In this document: positions 25,002 through 32,420 of the stretch, piece after piece | Layout of the letters: each line of letters starts with the position of its first letter | Numbering within the stretch: the stretch's first letter is position 1 | Origin: Puniceicoccaceae bacterium 5H | GTDB taxonomy: Bacteria; Verrucomicrobiota; Verrucomicrobiia; Opitutales; Oceanipulchritudinaceae | DNA: 64,000 nt | NCBI GenBank assembly: GCA_009772895.1 | Contig: WOUP01000006.1 | Span: 124,001-188,000 of the forward strand | Reading direction: 5' to 3' | Notes under the pieces: model-generated | The model's input: the letters and a program-made list of their open reading frames with translations, nothing else | The model's database searches: none | What the model was told of the DNA's origin: nothing | Made by a program: the position numbers and the translations under genes

Positions 25002-25054
25002 CCGACCCCGAGCACATCGGCTACCGCCCTCCCCCTGAGAGCGTTACAGAGTAA
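24944..25054 (+). pseudogene. Displaced C-terminal coding segment of the preceding gene
   Basis: In the +2 frame the bases read SGPDLQPGTDDDIFPAVPL and continue to TAA at 25052. The GPD-x(2)-PGTDDDI motif is the conserved calcium-binding ending of type II secretion pseudopilin-like (GspG-like) C-termini. It belongs naturally after YLS of the upstream frame. The junction TGTCTCTTCGGG holds a CTCT repeat where a dinucleotide slip would explain the shift. Confidence 0.6.
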
Positions 25055-25112
25055 GGGCGGCCACAAAAAGGTGTTGGCAAGCTCCGGAAATTGACGATCG
25101 TAAGGCCTCCGT

Positions 25113-26900
25113 ATGCAGGAGACCCAAGGTTCGGGCGACACCGCCCCGGGGCGCACAGGCAAAGAGCGGATCCGCCGCTTCCTGGCTCCGATCGTCACGA
25201 CGCTGCCGGTGCTTGGGCTGCTCGCGGTCGTCTATCTGATCGGCTGGCCGCATACGACGCAGGTCGAGAGCTTCATGATCACCCTCACCCGAGGGATCGC
25301 GCTGCTCTACGGGGTGCTGTTTCTCGCGCATTGGGCGCTGAGCGAGCGCGCGCCGGAGACCGAGCCGCTGCAGCGCTGGATCTTCCCCAGCCTGGCCGTA
25401 CTGATCGTGCTGAGTTCCTTGCTCGAGGGGACCGTCTCCCATTGGGTGCATGGGGAGGTGCACCAGCTCTCCGTCCGCCTGGTGCTGCTCGTGCTGGCGA
25501 CGCTGCAACAGCTGCTGGCCTTCGCCCTGCGCTTCGCCACCTGGATTCCCGTCTTCGAGAAGTCGTTTCTGCGGCGCCTCAACCCGGGCACGATCCTCTT
25601 TTCCACCTTTTTGCTGCTAATCCTCTTCGGCACCCTGCTGCTGAAGCTGCCCAACGCCACCACGGGGGCGATTTCGTGGCTCGACGCCCTTTTCACGAGC
25701 ACCAGCGCCGTCTGCGTGACGGGCCTGATCGTGGTGGACACGGCGACGGCCTTCACTCCCCTGGGCCAGGCGATCATCCTGTTGCTGATCCAGCTCGGGG
25801 CCTTCGGGATCGTGACGCTGACGTTCTTCCTCGCGGTCGTCACCGGGCAAGGGTTCAGCGTGGCGAGCCGGGTCTTCCTCAAGGACGTGCTGAACCTCGA
25901 GAACCTGCGCAACCTGGGCTGGTCGCTCTTTTTCCTGATCACGCTGACCTTTGCGATCGAAGGCATCGGGTGCATTGCGCTCGCGCAGGTTTGGGCGCAG
26001 CCCGGCCTGCCGATCGAAAACCTGTGGTGGGTCGCCCTCTTCCACTCCATCTCGGCCTTCTGCAACGCGGGCTTTTCCCTCTTTTCCGCCGGACTGGCCG
26101 ACCCGCGCGCCGCGACACACTACCCGGTGCAGGCGATCATCATGGTGCTGATCGTGCTGGGCGGGATCGGCTTCCCCGTGATGATGGAGTTCATCAACCG
26201 GGCGCGCAAGGGCTTCAAGGGCGCCAAAAAACGCTTCAGCGTGCACTTCCGCCTCGTGGTGGGCACGACGCTGATCCTGCTCGTCGGCGGCACGCTGCTG
26301 CTTTACTTGAGCGAAGTCCAGGCGACGCCCACGGGCGCGGCGGCCCCGGCCTGGGTTTCGCTCTTCAACGCGGTGACCGCGCGCACGGCGGGCTTCAACA
26401 TCACGGACATGGGGCTGCTCTCCTCCGCCGCCACAGCCATCATCATCCTGCTGATGTTCATCGGCGGCAGCCCGGGCGGATTTGCGGGCGGCATCAAGAC
26501 CACCACCTTCGCCCTGGCGATGCTCAACCTGCGCCGCATCCTGCTCGCCCGCAAGGACGTGGAGCTGTTTGGGCGCCGGATCGACGAGGTGCTGTGTAAC
26601 CGCGCCTTTGCCGTGCTGCTGCTCTCGTTTTTCTGGATCTTCAGCGCGACGACGCTCATCCTGTTTCTGCAGCCCGAATTTACCCTGCTCGACACGTTGT
26701 TCGAGACGGTGAGCGCCTTTTCCACCGTCGGGCTGACGCGGGGCATCACGGGCGATTTGTCGCAAGCCTCCAAAGTCATCATCATCGTCACCATGTTTGT
26801 GGGCCGGATCGGCGTGATGAACTTCTTCTTCTCACTGCTCATCGTGCCGCCGCGTGAACGCCGTTTGCGCCTCCCGCGCGAACGCATCATCATCGACTAG
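25113..26900 (+). CDS. ktrB: KtrB/TrkH-family potassium (or sodium-coupled) channel subunit
   Basis: The 595-residue inner-membrane protein has about ten transmembrane helices, with an N-terminal extension of four (35-165) before the four-fold pore. The four selectivity-loop regions are visible: SAVCVTGL, SAFCNAGFSLFS, TARTAGFN and SAFSTVGLT, each with the key glycine. The GGSPGGFAGGIKTTTFA turn typical of TrkH/KtrB precedes the last repeat. It takes up K+ (or both K+ and Na+) and needs a nucleotide-binding partner, encoded by the next gene 3 bases downstream, so the pair is an operon. The C-terminal LRLPRERIIID is basic and cytoplasmic. Confidence 0.93.
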   Translation: MQETQGSGDTAPGRTGKERIRRFLAPIVTTLPVLGLLAVVYLIGWPHTTQVESFMITLTRGIALLYGVLFLAHWALSERAPETEPLQRWIFPSLAVLIVLSSLLEGTVSHWVHGEVHQLSVRLVLLVLATLQQLLAFALRFATWIPVFEKSFLRRLNPGTILFSTFLLLILFGTLLLKLPNATTGAISWLDALFTSTSAVCVTGLIVVDTATAFTPLGQAIILLLIQLGAFGIVTLTFFLAVVTGQGFSVASRVFLKDVLNLENLRNLGWSLFFLITLTFAIEGIGCIALAQVWAQPGLPIENLWWVALFHSISAFCNAGFSLFSAGLADPRAATHYPVQAIIMVLIVLGGIGFPVMMEFINRARKGFKGAKKRFSVHFRLVVGTTLILLVGGTLLLYLSEVQATPTGAAAPAWVSLFNAVTARTAGFNITDMGLLSSAATAIIILLMFIGGSPGGFAGGIKTTTFALAMLNLRRILLARKDVELFGRRIDEVLCNRAFAVLLLSFFWIFSATTLILFLQPEFTLLDTLFETVSAFSTVGLTRGITGDLSQASKVIIIVTMFVGRIGVMNFFFSLLIVPPRERRLRLPRERIIID

Positions 26901-26903
26901 ACC

Positions 26904-27569
26904 ATGAAAATTGCCGTCATCGGACTCGGCCAGTTCGGCTTTCAGCTCGCCCTCGCCCTCGCGGAGGAAAAGCACGAAGTCGTCGCCATCGACGTGGAAG
27001 AAAAGACCGTCGACGCCATCAAGGACCAGGTTGCGCACGCCGTGATCGCCGACGCCCAGGACGCCAAGGTGCTGGACGAGCTGGGGCTGACCGACTTCGA
27101 CCGCGTGTGTGTGGCAATCGGGGAAGACTTTGCGGCCTCGCTGCTCATCACCGGGCACCTGCAGGAGCTGGGCGTGGAGCACATCTACTGCCGCGCGGTC
27201 AACCCCGTCCACGAGCGCCTGCTCAACCTGATGAAGGTGGAACACATCGTACAGGCCGAGCTGTTGGCCGCCCGCCAACTGGCCAAGCGCATGGGCATCC
27301 GCGGAGCCACCCGCCACTTCGACCTCTCCAAGGACTTCGGCATCGTGGAGCTGCACGTGCCGGACTTCCTCATCGGCAAGAACCTGGTCGAGAGTGACCT
27401 GCGCCGCCGCTTCTCCGTCAATCTCGTCACGGTGAAGCGCCAGAAGGGCGACAGCCACGAAGTCATCGGGGTGCCGCCGCCCGAGCTCGTCTTTCAGGAA
27501 GGCGACGAGCTGGTCGTATTCGGCACCGAGCCGGCCATCAAGGGCTTCTCCAGCCGCAAGGAGTTTTAG
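26904..27569 (+). CDS. ktrA: KtrA/TrkA-type RCK regulatory subunit
   Basis: The 221-residue protein is a single-RCK subunit of the usual KtrA length. An N-terminal Rossmann fold (IGLGQFGFQLALALAEE, Gly7-x-Gly9-x(2)-Gly12) ends in the acidic AIDVEE strand that contacts nucleotide ribose. A C-terminal TrkA_C domain (about 135-221) follows, with VSVNLVTVKR-like and EGDELVVFGTE motifs. It forms the cytoplasmic gating ring on KtrB and opens it in response to ATP/ADP or NAD(H). The gene starts 3 bases after ktrB and ends one base from the stop of the convergent receiver gene. Confidence 0.95.
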   Translation: MKIAVIGLGQFGFQLALALAEEKHEVVAIDVEEKTVDAIKDQVAHAVIADAQDAKVLDELGLTDFDRVCVAIGEDFAASLLITGHLQELGVEHIYCRAVNPVHERLLNLMKVEHIVQAELLAARQLAKRMGIRGATRHFDLSKDFGIVELHVPDFLIGKNLVESDLRRRFSVNLVTVKRQKGDSHEVIGVPPPELVFQEGDELVVFGTEPAIKGFSSRKEF

Positions 27570-27570
27570 G

Positions 27571-27993
27571 CTACAGCTGCTGGGCTACTACCGTCTCGCC
27601 GTGGGCGCAGCGGCGGAGGTCTTTGCCTACCTGCACGGGATCTCCCTTGATCAGGTAGCCGACGGCCCCGGCTTCGATCGCCTGACTGGCATAGCTGCGC
27701 TGATTGTGACCGGAGAGGATCACGCACTTGGTTTCGGGCAGCTCTGCACGCACCCGGCGCACGAGGTCGATCCCGTTCATGCCGGGCAGCGAGAGGTCCA
27801 CCATCAGTACATCGGGCTTCACTTCCGTCAGCTGAGGCAAGGCCTCTTCCGCCGAGCTGGCGCTGCCGCAAAAGTACATGTCGTCCTGCATGTCGAGAAA
27901 GACGCCGAGCACTTTGCGCAGGTTATCGTGATCCTCCACGATGAAAATGCTGAAGGATTCGGTATCGCTGGATTGGGTCGTTGTTTCGGCCAT
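27571..27993 (-). CDS. Stand-alone response-regulator receiver protein
   Basis: The 140-residue protein is a single REC domain: acidic pair Glu20/Asp21, phospho-acceptor Asp66 in LMVDLSLPGMNG, a Ser in LSGHNQ and Lys116 in YLIKGDP. The Val-Asp-x-x-Met-Pro-type loop and the YLIKG end resemble the receivers of NarL/FixJ regulators, but no DNA-binding domain follows; the protein stops after GETVVAQQL, which looks like the linker of a truncated NarL protein. It starts 21 bases after the hybrid kinase stop on the same strand, so it is the likely phosphorylation partner of that HisKA_3 kinase. The output is unknown and may be protein-protein. Confidence 0.88.
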   Translation of the reverse strand: MAETTTQSSDTESFSIFIVEDHDNLRKVLGVFLDMQDDMYFCGSASSAEEALPQLTEVKPDVLMVDLSLPGMNGIDLVRRVRAELPETKCVILSGHNQRSYASQAIEAGAVGYLIKGDPVQVGKDLRRCAHGETVVAQQL

Positions 27994-28014
27994 CGAGTGG
28001 GGGGAGCTAGAATT

Positions 28015-31000
28015 TTAGGTGGTGCTTTCGAGCGGCAAAATGATCGTGACGCGCGTGCCGTCGCCCGGGCGGCTGTAGACGGCAACTTCGCCGCCAAAGA
28101 GCTGGATGCGCTCGCGGACGGAGCCCAGGCCGAAGCCGGTGCCGTCTTCGACCGCCTCGTCTGCCTCGAAACCGTCACCTTCGTCGGCGACTTCGATGCG
28201 GAGCCAGCTATCTTCGGAGGAGAGCGCGACGCAAGCCTCGTCGGTATTGGCGTGCTTTACCACATTGAAGAGCAATTCTCGCACGACCTGAAAAAGCAGT
28301 ACCTGTGCCTCACGGCGCAGCGGAGAAAATCCCTCGGCGATTTCCAGCCTGACGCTCAGCCCGTGTTGCTCCTCAATCCGACTGCTCATCCAGCGCAGCA
28401 CTTCAGGAAAGCCCTCCTGATGGAGGATGGGCGGACTGAGGTCGACCGTCAGGCAGCGCGTCATGTCGATCGCCGTGCGCAACTCGTCGACGAGCTCGCG
28501 GGTATTTTCCTCTGGCAAGTTGTGGTGAGACTCGAGGATATGCAGGCGCATTTGCACACTCGCGAGCATTTGTTGCAAGTCATCGTGCAGGATCCGCGCG
28601 ATCCGGTCGCGCTCCTGCTGCTCCGCCAGAGCCAGATTGGAAGCGAGACGGCGGACAGTCGCCGTTGCCTCCTCCACCCGCTCCTCCAGCGTAGCGGTCA
28701 CCTGCTCCAGCTCCTGTTCGCGCTTGCGCAGGCGCAGCTCGGTCTCCTTGAGCAGCGAAATCTCCACCAGCGTGATCACAACTCCCTCCACGCGATCTTC
28801 CGCGGTGCGGTAGGGCAAGATGCGCAGCAGGTACCAGACACCGTCATCCGAGGCGACCTCTCTCTGGATTGGTTGCAGCGTCTCGAGCACTTTGGCGGCA
28901 TCCTGGTGCAGGCCGTCGTAGCCCAACCGGTGGGTAAAGTCGCGCAAGGGGCGTCCGCGATCGGAGGCACGCACGGAAAAGAGTTCGGAGACGCGCGGCG
29001 TGTAGCGCAGGATGCGCAGCTCGCGATCGAGGAAGAGCGTGGCAATGTCGGTCGAAGCCAGCAGGTTCTGCAAATCGCTGGTGAGCATCGACAGTTCATC
29101 GACCTTATGGCGGTTCTCCTGGTTGACGGTGATGAGCTCTTCGTTCATCGACTGCAGCTCTTCCTTGCTCGTCTCCAGCTCTTCCATCGTCGAGCGCAGC
29201 TCCTCATTGGCTGATTGCAGCTCTTCGTTGGAAGCGCGCATCTGATCCTGCGTCGATTCGTACTCCTGGATCACCATCTGCAGGCGCCGCTGGGTGAGGT
29301 CCAGCTCACCTTCGAGTTCCTGCACACTGGCGTTACGCCGGTCCAGCTGGGGCTTTTGGGGCGGAAGAGGCTGCAGGTGGCTCTCGTCAAACAAGATCAG
29401 GATATAGCCCTCCAGCTCCGCATCCTGGGGCGCCTGCACCCGCGCAACCACGCTCTTCCCGCCTTCCGGGGATTCGTTCTTGATCTGAATGGCACGCGTG
29501 CGCACCTCGTTCTCGCCCTGCTCCGCGGCATAGACCGCCGAGCGTAGCTCAACCCGAAGCTCCTCAACCACGCGCTTGAAAATGTTGTTGGTCGGATCGC
29601 CGCCCGGCTGCACCATATAACGACCGGCATTGGCCGAATAGTGCACAATATTGTGCTCGCGGTTGATCAATACGCTCGGGGGGCCATAGCGCTCGACCAT
29701 CTTCTGATGCAGCGTGCCGTAAGAGGTGCGACCGGCTTCCCGGTTGTTCTCCCTGCCCCGGCGCTGCACCAGTTGGCTGAAACTGGGCAGCGGCATGCGC
29801 GGCTCCGTCGCCCTGGAGTTACGGCGCGCGTAGACCTTGTGCTCTTTGTGCACGCAGTGGAACAGCTCCGCATCATCCACCGTCTCCGAAGAGCCGAGCA
29901 GCATCATGCCCTCCGCGCGCAAGGCATAGTGGAAGAGCTCGATAATGTCTTGCTGCACGTCGCGCTGCAGGTAGATCAGCAAATTACGGCAACAGACCAG
30001 ATCGATCCTGGAAAAGGGTGGATCCTTCAGCAGGTTGTGCGGCGCAAATACCACCAACTCGCGCACCTCGTTGCGGATGCGGTAGCCCCCGCTCTCCTGG
30101 CGGAAGAAGCGACGCAGGCGCTCGGGAGACACGTCCGATTCGATCGATTCGGGATAGAAACCATCTCGCCCCCGCGCGAGCGAAGCGTCGTGCAGGTCGC
30201 TGGCGAACACCTGGAACACAGGCGGATGATCCAGCTTGTCGCTCGCCTCCAGCAGCAGCATGGCCAGCGAATAGGCCTCCTCGCCACTGGCACAGCCGAC
30301 CGACCAGACGCGGATATTCTCTGCATTGCTCTTCTGGGCGAGGATCCCAGGCAACACCTCTTCTTCGAGGTAACGAAACACCGCCGCATCGCGGAAGAAA
30401 TTCGTGACCGTGATCAGCATGTCGTCCGCCAGCCGCGCGACTTCTTCCGGCTCCTCGCGCAGGTATTGCACATAGCCTTCCAGCGACGGCTGATTGCTTA
30501 GCTGCATCCGCCGGCGAATCCGCCGGATGATGGTCGAGCCCTTGTAGCGGGTGAAGTCACGGCTCGTGCGCACCCGGACCTGAGCATGGATCTTCTGCAG
30601 CAGGCGCTGTGCGTCGGCCGATAGCTCGTTTACATCCTCCGGCAGCTCGATTTGCGTGCGCGACTGGGCGATGCGCGCCAAGTGCTCGGCCATCTCGCCC
30701 ACCGGCAGCGCACGATCCGTCACGCCGTGGGCAATCGCACTCTGGGGCATGTCGCCATGCTCCGCATCCATCGGCTCCTGCACGAGGCAAATGCCGCCGC
30801 GCTCCCGGATGTAGCCCATCCCGACCGTGCCATCGGTCCCTGTGCCGGAAAGCAGCACCCCGACCGCCTTCTCCTGATGCGAGTCCGAAAGCGTGCGGAA
30901 AAAGAAGTCGATCTGGGCGCGATCGCGACGGCGCTCTTCCAACCCCTCCAGGTGCAGGTGTGAGTCGATGCTCTTCAGGTTACGGTTGGGCGGGATGACA

Positions 31001-31365
31001 TACACATTGTCTGGATCGACCTTGATGCCATCGGTCACTTGGTGGACCTGCATCGGCGTCTCGCGCTGCAGGATCTCCGGCAGCGCACTCGGGTAATCCG
31101 GCGAAAGGTGCATCACCACCACATAGGCCATACCCGTGTCGCCAGGCAGTTTCCTCAGCAGCTCGCTCAAGGCACGCAGGCCTCCAGCGGAGGCGCCGAT
31201 GCCCACGACCGTAAACGTAGGGGTCCAGTCGGGTCCGAAATCGGCTTGCGCGGGGGGTGGAGAGATGCAAGACACACCGGGACTATGGACCCGCTGTGCG
31301 GGCAAAGCAATGGATTTGCCCAATAAACCTGTTGCCCCCTCAGTGCGCCTCTTCAGCGTCTTCAT
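28015..31365 (-). CDS. CheB-CheR-PAS-histidine kinase fusion protein
   Basis: The 1116-residue cytoplasmic protein joins four modules. A CheB methylesterase domain (about 50-235) has catalytic Ser59 (GASAGG), His86 and Asp178 (GTGTDG). A CheR methyltransferase (about 250-520) has the SAM-binding GCASGEEAYS at 357-366. A PAS-like region is followed by a long coiled coil (about 690-790, repeated EEL-S-EEL pattern) and a PAS fold (about 800-900). A HisKA_3 kinase has phospho-His927 (ARILHDDLQQ), the N-box around Asn1034 (ELLFNVVKHA) and GTGFGLGSVRER. No CheA, CheW or chemoreceptor gene is near. The ATG start overlaps the 3' end of the phosphodiesterase gene by 26 bases, suggesting coupling. It probably senses a signal through PAS and phosphorylates the receiver encoded next. 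Confidence 0.92.
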   Translation of the reverse strand: MKTLKRRTEGATGLLGKSIALPAQRVHSPGVSCISPPPAQADFGPDWTPTFTVVGIGASAGGLRALSELLRKLPGDTGMAYVVVMHLSPDYPSALPEILQRETPMQVHQVTDGIKVDPDNVYVIPPNRNLKSIDSHLHLEGLEERRRDRAQIDFFFRTLSDSHQEKAVGVLLSGTGTDGTVGMGYIRERGGICLVQEPMDAEHGDMPQSAIAHGVTDRALPVGEMAEHLARIAQSRTQIELPEDVNELSADAQRLLQKIHAQVRVRTSRDFTRYKGSTIIRRIRRRMQLSNQPSLEGYVQYLREEPEEVARLADDMLITVTNFFRDAAVFRYLEEEVLPGILAQKSNAENIRVWSVGCASGEEAYSLAMLLLEASDKLDHPPVFQVFASDLHDASLARGRDGFYPESIESDVSPERLRRFFRQESGGYRIRNEVRELVVFAPHNLLKDPPFSRIDLVCCRNLLIYLQRDVQQDIIELFHYALRAEGMMLLGSSETVDDAELFHCVHKEHKVYARRNSRATEPRMPLPSFSQLVQRRGRENNREAGRTSYGTLHQKMVERYGPPSVLINREHNIVHYSANAGRYMVQPGGDPTNNIFKRVVEELRVELRSAVYAAEQGENEVRTRAIQIKNESPEGGKSVVARVQAPQDAELEGYILILFDESHLQPLPPQKPQLDRRNASVQELEGELDLTQRRLQMVIQEYESTQDQMRASNEELQSANEELRSTMEELETSKEELQSMNEELITVNQENRHKVDELSMLTSDLQNLLASTDIATLFLDRELRILRYTPRVSELFSVRASDRGRPLRDFTHRLGYDGLHQDAAKVLETLQPIQREVASDDGVWYLLRILPYRTAEDRVEGVVITLVEISLLKETELRLRKREQELEQVTATLEERVEEATATVRRLASNLALAEQQERDRIARILHDDLQQMLASVQMRLHILESHHNLPEENTRELVDELRTAIDMTRCLTVDLSPPILHQEGFPEVLRWMSSRIEEQHGLSVRLEIAEGFSPLRREAQVLLFQVVRELLFNVVKHANTDEACVALSSEDSWLRIEVADEGDGFEADEAVEDGTGFGLGSVRERIQLFGGEVAVYSRPGDGTRVTIILPLESTT

Positions 31366-32371
31366 GCGCCTTCACAAAGGCGACCGCGCTGTCTGGGAAG
31401 TCCGTAAAGAGCCCGTCGATGCCCACCTGCTCGAACAGCATCGAAAGCAGCATCTGCTCCGTCACACCGGCCGGCAAATACTCACGACGGAAGGTGTAGG
31501 GGTGCACCACCAGGCCCTGGCGGTGCGCGTCGGCCGTCAGCGGCAGCACTTTGGGCAAGCCGCGCGCGTCCCGGTTGATCACCTGCGCGAGCGAAGGCCC
31601 GATGCCGTCCGCGTAGCTCGCGATCTCCTTCAGCCCTTCGGGCGTCTGCATCGCCGCATAATCGTCCTCCGGATCGCCCTCGCTGCCCGGATTGCCAATC
31701 AGTTGCACCAGCTGCAGTTTGCAGCCCATCTCGTCCTGCAGCCGCTTGAGCGGGGCCGATTCGAAGCACTGGATGAAGCACAGGTCGTCCCGCTCGGTAT
31801 AGCCGTAGCGCGAGAGCAGATCGAACACGATGCGAGTGATGTCCTGCCCTTCCGCACGGTGGAAGTGCGGTTGCTTGAGCTCCACATAAAGGCCGGCGGT
31901 GCGCCCCGTCGAACGGTTCAGGCGCTGGATAAAGTCGATCTCCTCTTCCAGGGTCTGCACCGCCAGAGGCTGGCTGCTCAGGCCAAACCGGTCGGGAAAG
32001 ACCACCTCGCCCGTCTGTTCGCTCACCCGCTCGTGGGCGTGCAGCTGCCGAATCTCGTCCAGCGTAAAATCGATGGCGTAAAAATGGCCGTCTTCACGGG
32101 CACGATCCGGGAAACGCTCTTGCACGTCCGTGGTCCCGTCGAGGTGGATGTCGTGCAGGATGATCGGCACCCCGTCCTGGGTCAGGACGACGTCCTGCTC
32201 CAGGTAATCGGCCCCCACGGCATGGGCATAGGCCTTGGCCGCCAGCGTATGCTCCGGCAGGTAGCCGCTGGCGCCGCGGTGGGCGATGATGAGGGGCTTG
32301 GCCATGAGAGCGGCGGCACAGCCGAGTTGAAGGCAGGCAAGTGCCCAGCGAGAGACGATTTGAGAGATCAT
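31340..32371 (-). CDS. glpQ: Glycerophosphodiester phosphodiesterase, exported
   Basis: The ATG at 32371 gives 343 residues and places a signal peptide (MISQIVSRWALACLQLGCAAALMA) first; a longer in-frame start would mask it. The GDPD barrel signature is intact: AHRGASGYLPEHT with His31 and the Glu58/Asp60 pair in YLEQDVVLTQDG, and His73 in LHDIHLD. Later barrel strands include YVELKQP and GLFTDFPD. The enzyme splits glycerophosphodiesters into glycerol-3-phosphate and an alcohol in the periplasm, using calcium. It lies 50 bases downstream of a TBDR gene, and the hybrid kinase overlaps its 3' end, so all three may be one transcript. Confidence 0.93.
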   Translation of the reverse strand: MISQIVSRWALACLQLGCAAALMAKPLIIAHRGASGYLPEHTLAAKAYAHAVGADYLEQDVVLTQDGVPIILHDIHLDGTTDVQERFPDRAREDGHFYAIDFTLDEIRQLHAHERVSEQTGEVVFPDRFGLSSQPLAVQTLEEEIDFIQRLNRSTGRTAGLYVELKQPHFHRAEGQDITRIVFDLLSRYGYTERDDLCFIQCFESAPLKRLQDEMGCKLQLVQLIGNPGSEGDPEDDYAAMQTPEGLKEIASYADGIGPSLAQVINRDARGLPKVLPLTADAHRQGLVVHPYTFRREYLPAGVTEQMLLSMLFEQVGIDGLFTDFPDSAVAFVKAHEDAEEAH

Positions 32372-32420
32372 GATACAAAAAAGGCGGGAAGCCAATAAAC
32401 GACCCCCGCCAGTCAATGGT

